A stretch of DNA of 64,000 nucleotides from NCBI GenBank assembly GCA_017161075.1, contig CP046174.1:2294001-2358000 (forward strand), given 5' to 3'. The notes beneath the pieces were generated by a model that was not told the origin of the DNA, ran no database searches, and worked only from the letters and a program-made list of their open reading frames with translations. The DNA is from Erysipelotrichaceae bacterium 66202529 (GTDB lineage: Bacteria; Bacillota_I; Bacilli_A; Erysipelotrichales; Erysipelotrichaceae). Shown here in pieces: positions 44,947 through 53,640 of the stretch; positions within the stretch are counted from its first letter, which is position 1; every line of letters starts with the position of its first letter. A program made the translations under genes and the position numbers.

Positions 44947-46335
44947 TTATTGATTGTCTGATGCGCCCTGCGCCTTTTCAGAAGTCTTTCCACCGACTCT
45001 GATTGGTGCTCCAAATAAAATCCGTCTGCATTCCTTATAGGAAAACGGTATGAGCGGATACAGGTATGGAAATTTAATCGTTCTGGTAGATAACAGCACA
45101 ACGACATGCAGTAAAACACCTGCACAAAAGCCGCTCATTCCAAATAGCAGTGCTAACAGTCCGATAAAGATACGAAATACCTTATTCGCAAGGGACAGCT
45201 CATAGCTTGGTGTCAGAAGATTGCCGATATTGACCAGTGCCACCATGATGAGAACCTCCTTTGTATAGGCTCCCAGCTCGATTGCCATATCCCCCAGCAG
45301 GAATACCGCCACAAAGCTCATGATGCTGGAAAGGATGGTTGGCGTATGGATAAGTGACTGCCGAATCCATTCCACGATGATGTCAGCAAGAATTACCTGA
45401 AAGCCAAACTGGTATACATTGACATGCTGAATCGGAATATTGAGCAGTGTCGGATTCTGATCAATGACAAGCGCAATCCAAAGCGGAAGCAGATACAGGG
45501 AAAACACGATGCCGATCAGCCGCAGCACACGGGTAAAGGTCGCAACCAGTGTCGTCTGCGTATACTCCTCGATCTGCTTGGTCTGTTCAAAAAAGGTCGT
45601 CGGCAGTATGACCCCTGTCGGTGAATTATCAACCAGGGCAATCAGATACCCCTGCAGCAGATGGATTGCACAAATATCCGGACGCTCACAATAACGCACA
45701 TGCGGATAGGGATTCCATGTCTTTCCATACAGCAGCTCCACCAGATTTCGCTCGCTCAGAATTTCAGCCTCCGGCAGCGTACGCATACGGCTTTCAAAAT
45801 CGTCCAGGACATCCACATCCACCAGACCGTCTATATACAAGTAGGCAACATCGGTACGCGTTTTAATCCCTTCCTTGTTCATAGTGACAACCAGACGCGG
45901 ATCACGGATTCTGCGCCTTATGAGGCCAACATTGAGAATCACGTTCTCCACGAAGCCGTCATGCGCCCCGCGAACACTTTTCTCAACATTCGGTTCCGCT
46001 GTTGATCTTGCCGGATAATGGCGTGTTTCTATACAGTAATATGCATCACTGTTATCCATCAGCACTAGACACTGCCCGCTGAGCATATTCGTGACAGCCT
46101 TTTTCTGATCAGTTACCTTATCAACCGCACCTGGATAAAAGGTGATGTGGAGATCATTACCGGCAGTAATGACAAAGCCCTCTACCAAGGAGGCAATCAA
46201 TTCACTGTCCGACAAAGAGGAAAGAAAAATCAGCCATGCCTGGGTATCCTGTATGATGACATGGCGGTATACGATATCAAAGGATGAGGAAAGGACACTG
46301 CGGATATCCTCAAGACGCTTTGTTAAATCTTCCAT
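44947..46335 (-). CDS. spoVAF: GerA-family spore membrane protein (SpoVAF)
   Basis: The 462-residue protein belongs to the GerA/SpoVAF family: a soluble N-terminal domain (about 1-240), including NVEKSVRGAHDGFVEN and VDNSPTGVILPTTFFEQ, followed by five or so membrane helices. Being last in a spoVAC-D-E order identifies it as SpoVAF rather than a nutrient receptor subunit A. In the spore inner membrane SpoVAF is thought to amplify germination, with dipicolinate release by SpoVA. It starts at the last base of the spoVAE stop. Confidence 0.9.
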   Translation of the reverse strand: MEDLTKRLEDIRSVLSSSFDIVYRHVIIQDTQAWLIFLSSLSDSELIASLVEGFVITAGNDLHITFYPGAVDKVTDQKKAVTNMLSGQCLVLMDNSDAYYCIETRHYPARSTAEPNVEKSVRGAHDGFVENVILNVGLIRRRIRDPRLVVTMNKEGIKTRTDVAYLYIDGLVDVDVLDDFESRMRTLPEAEILSERNLVELLYGKTWNPYPHVRYCERPDICAIHLLQGYLIALVDNSPTGVILPTTFFEQTKQIEEYTQTTLVATFTRVLRLIGIVFSLYLLPLWIALVIDQNPTLLNIPIQHVNVYQFGFQVILADIIVEWIRQSLIHTPTILSSIMSFVAVFLLGDMAIELGAYTKEVLIMVALVNIGNLLTPSYELSLANKVFRIFIGLLALLFGMSGFCAGVLLHVVVLLSTRTIKFPYLYPLIPFSYKECRRILFGAPIRVGGKTSEKAQGASDNQ

Positions 46336-46688
46336 CAGGATTTTGCCCGAAATACAAGCGCTGCCAGAAAGGCAAACAGAATCGCACTGGTAATGCCTGC
46401 CGCAGTCAGATCAAACATCCCCAGCAGAATTCCCAGAATGCCCTCACTCTGCGCCTTCGCAAGAGCACCATGGATCAGGGAATGTCCAAAGCTGGTGATG
46501 GGAAGGGACGCTCCCATTCCAGCGATATCCAAAAGCCTGTCATACCAGCCAAAGGTATCCAGTGCTGCACCGATAACGACAAAGATTGACGTGATATGTC
46601 CCGCTGTCAGCTTGGTGTTATCATAAATCAGCTGACCTGCCAAACAGATGCCTCCACACACCACAAAGGCGCTCACAAACGTCATCAT
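46335..46688 (-). CDS. spoVAE: Stage V sporulation protein AE
   Basis: The 117-residue membrane protein has four hydrophobic helices and the SpoVAE block GASLPITSFGHSLIHGALAKA. It forms, with SpoVAC, the channel that moves dipicolinic acid across the spore inner membrane. It overlaps spoVAD by 4 nt and spoVAF by 1 nt. Confidence 0.92.
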   Translation of the reverse strand: MMTFVSAFVVCGGICLAGQLIYDNTKLTAGHITSIFVVIGAALDTFGWYDRLLDIAGMGASLPITSFGHSLIHGALAKAQSEGILGILLGMFDLTAAGITSAILFAFLAALVFRAKS

Positions 46689-47683
46689 TCTGCATCACTC
46701 CTTTCGTATACGATGGCATGGGCGATACATGGAATCGTACCCTTTTGTGCCACTGCCACCGGTGACAGCAGCGCACCGGTCGCTACAACCATGATCCTTT
46801 TGCACTCTCCATCCTCCAGCTTTTTCAACAGCTTCGCCATGGATACACACATACTGCACGCACAGCCACTGCCTCCGCAGAAAATATCCTGATGCTCAAA
46901 ATCATAAATCATTAGTCCGCAATCATGCAGCCGGTGATCAATGGTATGCCCCTCCTGATTCATCAGATCAACCAGAAACGAGAAACCGATTTTTGATAAA
47001 TCTCCGGTAACGATCATGTCATAATCGCTTATCTTACGATGCAGATCCGACAGATTCTGCGTAATGGTATCATAGGCAGCCGGCGCCATTGCCAGCCCCA
47101 TATCATTGGCATCCTTATGATCCCAGTCAACGATTCTACCCGGTGTAAAGGCACTTACCCGGATACGGCTCTTCTTTCTGGAAAGCAGCGCAGCACCTGC
47201 TCCGGTTACCGTTGAGGTAGTCGTTTCCTTCTTCTGAATACCGTATTCATTGGGAAAGCGAAACTGTCGCTCGGCTGTTGCCACATGGGAGCTGGTAAAT
47301 GCCAGTACCGTATCCGCAAGCTGATGCTCCACCCATACCGCTCCGGTTCCAATAACCAGAGAGGACGTCGAGCAGGCACCATACATTCCAAGAAACGGAA
47401 CCTCCAAATCCTTTGCGAAGTAATGCGAGCTGGTAAGCTGATTGATTAGGTCACCGCCGATTAGAAGATCGATATCCTTTACCCCCTTGCCTGCTTTGCG
47501 CAGTGTCAGATCCACGGCATCCCCCAGCAATACGCGCTCTGCCTTTTCAAAGCTGGATTCCCCGCAGTAATTATCCGTATAGCTCTTATCGAACAGACTG
47601 CCCAGCGGTCCTTCCTTTTCCAATGGACCAACAACCGCAGCACGTGCCTGTACATAGACATTTTTAAATGTAATCGTACGCAT
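46685..47683 (-). CDS. spoVAD: Stage V sporulation protein AD
   Basis: The 332-residue protein has a thiolase-like fold with LIGGDLINQLTSSHYFAKD, then FLGMYGACSTSSLVIGTGA and a C-terminal CGGSGCACSMC block. SpoVAD binds dipicolinic acid on the inner membrane surface. The start has the family pattern TFKNVYVQARAAVVGPLE. It follows spoVAC by 2 nt. Confidence 0.96.
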   Translation of the reverse strand: MRTITFKNVYVQARAAVVGPLEKEGPLGSLFDKSYTDNYCGESSFEKAERVLLGDAVDLTLRKAGKGVKDIDLLIGGDLINQLTSSHYFAKDLEVPFLGMYGACSTSSLVIGTGAVWVEHQLADTVLAFTSSHVATAERQFRFPNEYGIQKKETTTSTVTGAGAALLSRKKSRIRVSAFTPGRIVDWDHKDANDMGLAMAPAAYDTITQNLSDLHRKISDYDMIVTGDLSKIGFSFLVDLMNQEGHTIDHRLHDCGLMIYDFEHQDIFCGGSGCACSMCVSMAKLLKKLEDGECKRIMVVATGALLSPVAVAQKGTIPCIAHAIVYERSDAE

Positions 47684-47685
47684 AA

Positions 47686-48126
47686 TCAGGCTCCAAACAG
47701 CAGGTAGCGAATTGTACCGAATACAAACGCTGCTGCGATACCATAGGTCAGTACAGAGCCTGCCAGCTTAAACATATTGCTTCCTATCCCGAATATCGGC
47801 CCCTCCGTTCTGCCTTCCATCGCACACGATGTCAGACAGTTCGCAAATCCGCTGATTGGTATAAATAATCCGGCACCGCACTTCTGTGCTGCCTTGTCAT
47901 AAATACCAAAGCCGGTCAACAGCGCCGTGATCAGAATCACAGTGACGACCGTTACCGATACCGCTGTATCCTGCTTCCATCCAAACATATCCATGCATAG
48001 CATCATAAACAGCTGTGCTACAACAGCAAGAGCTCCCCCGCTGATGAATGCAATCAATGCATTTCTGCCCTTGTGCTGAGCAGGTACATGCTTCTTTGCA
48101 GTATCCTGCAATGTTTTCTTATCCAT
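47686..48126 (-). CDS. spoVAC: Stage V sporulation protein AC
   Basis: The 146-residue membrane protein starts with a basic cytoplasmic stretch and has four to five helices, with GISGFANCLTSCAMEGRTEG-like residues (IPISGFANCLTSCAMEG) corresponding to the SpoVAE block. SpoVAC can act as a mechanosensitive channel in the spore membrane. It is the first gene of spoVAC-D-E-F. AAGGAGTGA precedes the ATG, and a SigG-like promoter lies just upstream. Confidence 0.95.
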   Translation of the reverse strand: MDKKTLQDTAKKHVPAQHKGRNALIAFISGGALAVVAQLFMMLCMDMFGWKQDTAVSVTVVTVILITALLTGFGIYDKAAQKCGAGLFIPISGFANCLTSCAMEGRTEGPIFGIGSNMFKLAGSVLTYGIAAAFVFGTIRYLLFGA

Positions 48127-48147
48127 CTAAAATCACTCCTTCATGGC

Positions 48148-48177
48148 TAGTATGCACATGTTTTAAGGAGTTATAAA
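48148..48177 (-). promoter_or_regulatory. Candidate SigG promoter of the spoVA operon
   Basis: On the minus strand CATACTA (48154-48148) is an exact SigG/SigF-type -10, with TTTATA (48177-48172) 17 nt upstream as a partial match to TGAATA. Forespore expression of spoVA by SigG is established in B. subtilis. Confidence 0.65.
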
Positions 48178-48261
48178 ACGAGTTCAGAAAAACATCACAA
48201 AACAAACAAATGCGAAACAGATGCTTCCCTGATAATAGGACGTGTAAAAGGAAGTGGTGAA

Positions 48262-48972
48262 ATGAGAACAATACGAAGATGGCTGCGGCTGCTTATCCTG
48301 TTTGCCGTGATTGGTGCATTATCCGCAGCTGGTATTCATGCATATGAATGGATCAGTGATAAAACAGCAACCAGTACTTTACAAGTAGAGGCAGCATCCT
48401 ATGAGACAACACCAATCATCGTACTGGATGCAGGACATGGGGGCTATGATACCGGCAGCGTTTCCTATGACGGAGTTTATGAAAAGGATATCACGCTTGC
48501 CATTACGCAGAAAACTGGAGAGCTGCTGCAGGAGGCAGGCTACAGCGTTGTGTATACACGAAATGATGATGAGGTCAGCTGGTCAGATGACAATAAGGAT
48601 GATCTGCGCACCCGTGTTGCTATCGCAGAGGAAGCAGCTGCGGATTATTATATTTCCATACATACCAATGCCAGTGAATACGGAGATGGTGCCAGCGGCT
48701 TTGAAGCCTATCTCAATTATGAAAATGAAACGATAGCTGCCATGGCATCCTCTATTGAAAGCAATCTGATGGAGCTGCAGTATACACAAAGCCGCGGCTT
48801 GAAAAGCACAGAGGATACCTCTTTGTATGTGATTGACAGCAACAGCGTTCCTGCTATGCTGCTGGAGCTTGGCTTTATCACAGACAGTGCGGATGCCGCC
48901 TATATGAGCAGTGAGGACGGACAGAATGCCATCGCACAAAGCATTGCACAGGGAATCATGGAGCACCTATAG
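48262..48972 (+). CDS. cwlD: N-acetylmuramoyl-L-alanine amidase, CwlD-like
   Basis: The 236-residue protein has an N-terminal membrane anchor (about 8-27) and an Amidase_3 domain: VLDAGHGGYDTGS (zinc His), SIHTNAS (second His) and the late MLLELGFITD (catalytic Glu). Such enzymes cut the MurNAc-L-Ala bond; CwlD starts muramic-lactam formation in the spore cortex. The divergent position next to the spoVA operon supports this role over a vegetative autolysin. GGAAGTGGTGA precedes the ATG. Confidence 0.85.
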   Translation: MRTIRRWLRLLILFAVIGALSAAGIHAYEWISDKTATSTLQVEAASYETTPIIVLDAGHGGYDTGSVSYDGVYEKDITLAITQKTGELLQEAGYSVVYTRNDDEVSWSDDNKDDLRTRVAIAEEAAADYYISIHTNASEYGDGASGFEAYLNYENETIAAMASSIESNLMELQYTQSRGLKSTEDTSLYVIDSNSVPAMLLELGFITDSADAAYMSSEDGQNAIAQSIAQGIMEHL

Positions 48973-49018
48973 CAATTACCTTCCGATTCCGCTATAATAA
49001 GGGCACGAGGTGAATAAC

Positions 49019-49543
49019 ATGCAGAAAAAAATATCTTCAAAGCAGGTATATGAAGGAACCATATTTCATATGACCAGAGATGAAGTGGAAATCAAGGGAT
49101 CGATTTATCCCCGTGATGTCATCCATCATGATGGCGGTGTCGGTGTTCTTGCCATAAAGAATGGCAAAATTTTGCTGGTAAAGCAATACCGCTATGCGAT
49201 ACAGAAGGAAACGCTGGAAGTGCCTGCCGGAAAGCTGGAAAAGGGTGAAGACCCTTATCTTTGCGGACTGCGTGAGCTGGAGGAAGAAAGCGGTTATACA
49301 AGTGAGAAGCTGGAAACCCTGTGTTCCATGTACTCCACGCCGGGCTTTTGCAGTGAGAAAATCTATCTGTACTGGACAAAGAAGCTGCAGCCGGTCGAGC
49401 ATCCACGTCCCATGGATGAGGATGAGGAAATTGAAACTCTCTGGGTGGATATTCGTAAGGCAGCTGCAATGGTCAATGATGGAACCATTGAGGATGCAAA
49501 GACGATTATCGCCGTTCAATATGCAAATCTGTACCTAATTTAA
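49019..49543 (+). CDS. nudF: ADP-ribose pyrophosphatase (Nudix)
   Basis: About 174 residues with the Nudix box in EVPAGKLEKGED and RELEEESGY near 67-90 and the downstream TPGFCSEKIYLYW that marks ADP-ribose pyrophosphatases. It hydrolyses ADP-ribose to AMP and ribose-5-phosphate in the cytosol. AGGTGA is 5 nt before the ATG at 49019, so the in-frame GTG at 49010 is rejected. A TATAAT at 48992-48997 suggests a promoter directly after the amidase stop. Confidence 0.92.
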   Translation: MQKKISSKQVYEGTIFHMTRDEVEIKGSIYPRDVIHHDGGVGVLAIKNGKILLVKQYRYAIQKETLEVPAGKLEKGEDPYLCGLRELEEESGYTSEKLETLCSMYSTPGFCSEKIYLYWTKKLQPVEHPRPMDEDEEIETLWVDIRKAAAMVNDGTIEDAKTIIAVQYANLYLI

Positions 49544-49551
49544 TTAAAAAC

Positions 49552-49592
49552 AGCCTGCCGGTATTCTATACAATGAAACCGACAGGCTATTT
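49552..49592 (+). terminator. Terminator after nudF
   Basis: AGCCTGCCGGT (49552-49562) pairs with ACCGACAGGCT (49578-49588) with one mismatch, then ATTTAT. Confidence 0.75.
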
Positions 49593-49761
49593 ATATATAT
49601 GAAAAAAAGTTATTTTTTTAATATTTATTCTGTGTCCGAACACCTGTGCAGGATAAGCGGTATATGCATGCTTTTAACGACAGGATGCTACAAATCTATA
49701 ATATTATTGGATATCTATATCGTATTCGCTGTTATCATCAGCTTTTATTTCCTTCCTCACT

Positions 49762-50340
49762 TTACTTTTCTTCCAGATAATAGGTTGCTTCCATATCCGC
49801 TGTACTCAAGGCAAACGCAAGCGGATACATTTCAAAGGCTGCGCCGACATTGCGCACCTCTTCACTGCCGCTAAATCCCATATGATAACGGATGGCAAAT
49901 GCTTCCTCCCTGCTCAGACGCATAAAGCCTGTAATGATATAAACACTCTTTTCCCCATGACCGTATGGCAGTCTGTCATCAAACTCATAAAAAGGAACCT
50001 GTACCCATTGTCCGTTTACCTTCTGATTCCGCATACTTTCCTTATAACAGTTGATTTTACAAATATCGTGCAATAGCGCTACGATTGCAATCGTTTCCTC
50101 ATTGTAATTCATATGATAGCATTCCTTTACACGCGTACGATCCAGGTAATCCTTTAAGCAGTCATATACATTGAGACTATGCTCCAGCAGACCCTGTGCA
50201 TGGGAACCGTGAAACCGCGTACTGGCAGGTGCCCGAAAAAAATCACTATGCTCCGACAGCAGATATTCCAGCAGCTTCTCACTGCCCTCCCGATGGATAT
50301 GCTCCCTGTAAATTGATAAAAACCGTTCCTTGTTATCCAT
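49762..50340 (-). CDS. HD-domain hydrolase
   Basis: About 192 residues with an HD phosphohydrolase signature: HGSHAQGLLEHSLNVYD near 45-61 (His), then VALLHDICKINCY near 88-100 (HD pair), and a late YHMGFSG. Related small HD proteins act as nucleotidases or 2',3'-cyclic nucleotide phosphodiesterases, but the substrate here is unknown. The ATG at 50340 follows GGAGG. The gene lies 58 nt after the terminator of a 6S-like RNA. Confidence 0.82.
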   Translation of the reverse strand: MDNKERFLSIYREHIHREGSEKLLEYLLSEHSDFFRAPASTRFHGSHAQGLLEHSLNVYDCLKDYLDRTRVKECYHMNYNEETIAIVALLHDICKINCYKESMRNQKVNGQWVQVPFYEFDDRLPYGHGEKSVYIITGFMRLSREEAFAIRYHMGFSGSEEVRNVGAAFEMYPLAFALSTADMEATYYLEEK

Positions 50341-50397
50341 AATACTATCCTCCATCATTCTGATACTATTATAACAGGAATAGCAGGGTGTGAAAAT

Positions 50398-50424
50398 AAA
50401 AAAACAGATGATTGCCATCATCTG
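50398..50424 (-). terminator. Terminator of the 6S-like RNA
   Basis: CAGATGAT (50405-50412) and ATCATCTG (50417-50424) form a perfect 8-bp stem, followed by seven T residues on the minus strand. Confidence 0.92.
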
Positions 50425-50598
50425 CTTTTCAGTGTCCAGGAGGAGAGATCTTTCCCTGTAAATACAGGTGGGTCTCCTGTGTAATTTTTTAGGATCCCTG
50501 TAGTCTTACCTAGGATGTACAGGTGTTCAACACCAAAATACAACATCCGGAGTCCCTTATCTCTAAGTGTAGGAAAAATTTATACCTCACTGGACATC
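50398..50598 (-). ncRNA. ssrS: Candidate 6S RNA
   Basis: The 200-nt unit has an extended -10 promoter (TGATATACT, minus strand) and a strong terminator. Its ends pair as TGTCCAG-(T)-GAGG with CCTC-CTGGACA. A second stem pairs ATTTTTCCT with AGGGAAAGAT. The tip is a long hairpin (GGATGT/ACATCC around GGTGT/ACACC). Between them is a large central bubble whose 3' side holds a small hairpin (ACAGG/CCTGT). This rod with a central bubble is the 6S RNA layout, which mimics an open promoter to hold RNA polymerase. No strict sequence motif allows certainty; a riboswitch for the following HD gene is the alternative. Confidence 0.55.
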
Positions 50599-50601
50599 TA
50601 T

Positions 50602-50610
50602 AGTATATCA
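50602..50610 (-). promoter_or_regulatory. Extended -10 promoter of the 6S-like RNA
   Basis: On the minus strand TGATATACT (50610-50602) joins a TGn extension to a TATACT -10 box. No -35 hexamer is evident. Confidence 0.6.
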
Positions 50611-50803
50611 TGGATACATGAAAATAATACTCTTGACTTTATTTTTTTTGTTGTTCCATTTTCCAATGCGCTCCTCTATAACCTGCAGCCCTTTTTAATC
50701 GGCTATTTTATCAAAATTGCGTACAAAATGCAAATCCTTGGTTTTCCTTATTTCATGTATAGCTTTTATCGGTTATTCACAATCTAAGAGTGAGGTGATC
50801 AAT

Positions 50804-51598
50804 ATGGCAGTTGCACATAAGGGAGCGATATCCTTCGGACTGGTACATATCCCGATTCAGATGTACCGTACAACCAGAGATGTGGATATTTCCTTTAATC
50901 AGCTTTGCAGGAAAACGCATGAGCGCGTCCATTATAAAAAATACTGCGGACATTGCGATAAGGAATTAAAAGCAGCCGATATTGTCAAGGGCTATCAGTA
51001 TGAAAAGGATAAATACGTTATTATGGATAATGAGGAAATTGATGCTTTGAAAGCAGAAAAAGATCGTACCATCACCATTCTGCAATTCACGGAGCTGGAT
51101 GAAATCGATGACATCTATTATGAAAAGAATTACTATGCCGTTCCGGAAAAGCATGCGGAAAAGGCATATGAGCTGCTGCGGGATGCCATGGCGAAACTGC
51201 ACGTTGTAGCTGTTGCTAAAACGGTAATCGGTACAAAGGAAACACTGCTGGCTCTGTGTCCCAGCGATGATGGTATTTTGGTGAAGACACTATTTTATGC
51301 GGAGGAGATAGCGGATAATCCCAAAGCCTTTGCACATCCCAAGCTGGTAAAGGCGGAAAGCGATATGGCAAAGCAGCTCATTCAGTCCATGACAAAGCCC
51401 TTTGATCCGGCAGATTATCACGATGAATTTCAGGAGCGCCTGCGCAGTGCCATAGAGGAAAAAATCAGCGGACAGCACATCGTCCATGCAAGCGACCGCA
51501 AACAGGATAATGCAACACCTGTGGATCTGATGGAAGCACTGCAGCAGTCTTTGTCAGAAATGAAGCCTAAGGGCAGACGCAGGAGTGTAAAGCACTGA
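50804..51598 (+). CDS. ku: Non-homologous end-joining protein Ku
   Basis: About 264 residues of bacterial Ku: the start AHKGAISFGLVHIPIQMYRTT, a CxxC-like CGHCDKEL near 49-56, and the beta-barrel/bridge residues that ring DNA ends. The C-terminal tail is basic (KPKGRRRSVKH). Ku binds double-strand breaks and recruits the ligase encoded right after it (overlap TGATG). GAGGTGA sets the ATG at 50804. Neighbouring spore genes suggest use in spores or outgrowth, as for B. subtilis YkoV. Confidence 0.96.
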   Translation: MAVAHKGAISFGLVHIPIQMYRTTRDVDISFNQLCRKTHERVHYKKYCGHCDKELKAADIVKGYQYEKDKYVIMDNEEIDALKAEKDRTITILQFTELDEIDDIYYEKNYYAVPEKHAEKAYELLRDAMAKLHVVAVAKTVIGTKETLLALCPSDDGILVKTLFYAEEIADNPKAFAHPKLVKAESDMAKQLIQSMTKPFDPADYHDEFQERLRSAIEEKISGQHIVHASDRKQDNATPVDLMEALQQSLSEMKPKGRRRSVKH

Positions 51599-52533
51599 TG
51601 GATTTCTTTGCACGGGACGCTTCCCCAATGCTCATCGGTATTGAAGATGCACCATTCAATGATGAACACTATATATATGAGTGGAAGCTGGATGGTGTCC
51701 GCTGTCTGATGTATCTCGATACAGAATATACAGAGCTAAGAAATAAACGGAATCTGAAGCTCAATGATAAGTTTCCGGAGCTCACACAGCTGCACAGGCA
51801 GGCAAGAGTTCGCTGTATACTGGATGGTGAGCTGTATATCTTTCATGATGGGGAGCCGGATTTTTTCCAGGTACAAAGACGCACTTTGACATCCGATCCC
51901 TTTAAAATCCGTCTGCATTCCCGACAGCTGCCTGCCAGCTTTACTGCCTTTGATATTCTTTATTACAAGGATGCCTTTGTCACGGATCAGCCGCTGATGA
52001 AACGAAAGAAGCTGTTAAGCAAAGCTGTAAAGGAAAATGACAGACTTTCCATATCTCGCTATATCGAAACAAACGGTATCGAATTATTTGCATTGACCAA
52101 GGAGCGGGGTCTGGAGGGAATCGTCGCCAAGCGCAAGGACAGCCGGTATGCTTGCGGAAAGCGGACAAAGGACTGGATCAAATGTAAGAATCTGCTGGAT
52201 GATGATTTTATCGTCTGTGGCTATATCGTAAAGGAAAAAGGAATTATCTCTCTTGTTCTGGCACAGTACGATGAACAAAACCGTATCGTGTATAAGGGGC
52301 ATGTTACGATGGGGGCCTCCCTGCCGTATCTCATGGAGCATAGTGATAAAACAGATACTAGCCTGTTCCCCACTATCCCTGCCGGGAATGAAGAAGCTGT
52401 ATGGATCACACCGCCGCTTGTGGGAACGGTGAAATTCATGCAGTATACAGAGCAGGGTGGATTGCGGCAGCCGGTATTCAAAGGCTTTCGCGAGGATAAG
52501 ACACCAGAAGAATGCAGATGCAAAAGCCTGTAA
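51598..52533 (+). CDS. ligD: ATP-dependent DNA ligase (stand-alone LigD ligase domain)
   Basis: The 311-residue protein is only the ligase module: nucleotidyl-Lys motif EWKLDGVR near 28-35, motif III in FTAFDILYYK, motif IV GLEGIVAKR, motif V DWIKCKN, then an OB domain. The polymerase and 3'-phosphoesterase modules of full LigD are absent. It seals Ku-bound ends. It is co-translated with ku, making a minimal two-gene end-joining system. Confidence 0.94.
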   Translation: MDFFARDASPMLIGIEDAPFNDEHYIYEWKLDGVRCLMYLDTEYTELRNKRNLKLNDKFPELTQLHRQARVRCILDGELYIFHDGEPDFFQVQRRTLTSDPFKIRLHSRQLPASFTAFDILYYKDAFVTDQPLMKRKKLLSKAVKENDRLSISRYIETNGIELFALTKERGLEGIVAKRKDSRYACGKRTKDWIKCKNLLDDDFIVCGYIVKEKGIISLVLAQYDEQNRIVYKGHVTMGASLPYLMEHSDKTDTSLFPTIPAGNEEAVWITPPLVGTVKFMQYTEQGGLRQPVFKGFREDKTPEECRCKSL

Positions 52534-52556
52534 GGTCTATTCCTGACCTACTTACA

Positions 52557-52586
52557 ATCAGTTGTTTCAGACGACTGATTTTTTTG
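52557..52586 (+). terminator. Terminator after ligD
   Basis: AATCAGT (52557-52563) pairs with ACTGATT (52574-52580), followed by a T run. Confidence 0.85.
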
Positions 52587-52716
52587 TATGCAGGTTCACT
52601 ATGCAGCTTAAATACGGATTTCTGCCACTTAGCCCCGACTTTATGCCGCTTACCCGCTGCCCTCTTGCTGACTATGTAAGAATATTGTAAGGTTATGAAG
52701 CGAGGAGGATTTTATT

Positions 52717-53640
52717 ATGCATATTATTGAGGTATCACATCTGAAAAAAACGTATGGAGCCTTTAACGCTGTTGATGATATCAGCTTTCACGTGGAGAAG
52801 GGTGAAATATTCGGTTATCTGGGAATCAACGGCGCTGGTAAATCTACCACCATTCATATGTTGACAACACTATTTCCGCCGAATGCAGGCTCTGTAACAA
52901 TATGCGGACATACACTGGGCCGGCAAAATCAGGATATCAGAAAATGCATCGGTGTCGTTCAGCAGTCCAACAGTCTGGATGACAAGCTGACAGTAAAGGA
53001 AAATCTGCTTGTCCGCGGCGCCTTATACGAGCATTCCCGTACAGCCCTGCAGCAGCAGCTAGCACATGTGAGTGAACTTCTCGGTCTGAAGGATATGGAA
53101 GCCAAACGCTATGCGCATTTATCCGGTGGACAGAAGCGGCGTTGTGAGATAGCGGCTGCCCTGATGCATGAGCCGGACATCCTGTTTTTGGACGAGCCGA
53201 CAACCGGCCTTGATCCGGCTACACGCCAGACGGTATGGAAATGCATTGAACATTTGCAAAGGGATCGAAATATGACGGTATTTCTTACGACCCATTATAT
53301 GGAGGAAGCCGCCAAGGCTGCCCATATCGCTGTCATAGATCAGGGCAGACTGATGGAGTATGGAACCCCCTATCAGCTAAAGGAGCGGCATGCCAAGGAT
53401 CGCCTGCTTCTGCTCGCGAAGGATCATGAACAAGTGCAAGCGCTGTTAAACAGCCTGCACATATCCTATCATCAGCAGCGACAGCATTTTCAGATTGCAT
53501 TGGATAACACGCTGCAGGCGCTTCCTATTCTAAACACGGTGCAGCCCTATGTGGAGGGCTTTGAAGTGCTGCAGGGAACCATGGATGATGTGTTTTTAAA
53601 TATCACCGGCAAAGCACTGCCTGAGGAGGAAACAAAATGA
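52717..53640 (+). CDS. ABC transporter ATP-binding protein
   Basis: The 307-residue ATPase has Walker A LGINGAGKST near 35-44, a VVQQSNSLDDKLTV Q-loop region, signature LSGGQKRRCE, Walker B ILFLDEPTTGLDP and H-loop TTHYMEEA. It is the DrrA/daunorubicin-resistance-like subgroup with a C-terminal extension of about 80 residues. With the next gene it forms an ABC-2 exporter, likely for a toxic compound or peptide. A GAGGAGG site precedes the ATG. Confidence 0.94.
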   Translation: MHIIEVSHLKKTYGAFNAVDDISFHVEKGEIFGYLGINGAGKSTTIHMLTTLFPPNAGSVTICGHTLGRQNQDIRKCIGVVQQSNSLDDKLTVKENLLVRGALYEHSRTALQQQLAHVSELLGLKDMEAKRYAHLSGGQKRRCEIAAALMHEPDILFLDEPTTGLDPATRQTVWKCIEHLQRDRNMTVFLTTHYMEEAAKAAHIAVIDQGRLMEYGTPYQLKERHAKDRLLLLAKDHEQVQALLNSLHISYHQQRQHFQIALDNTLQALPILNTVQPYVEGFEVLQGTMDDVFLNITGKALPEEETK

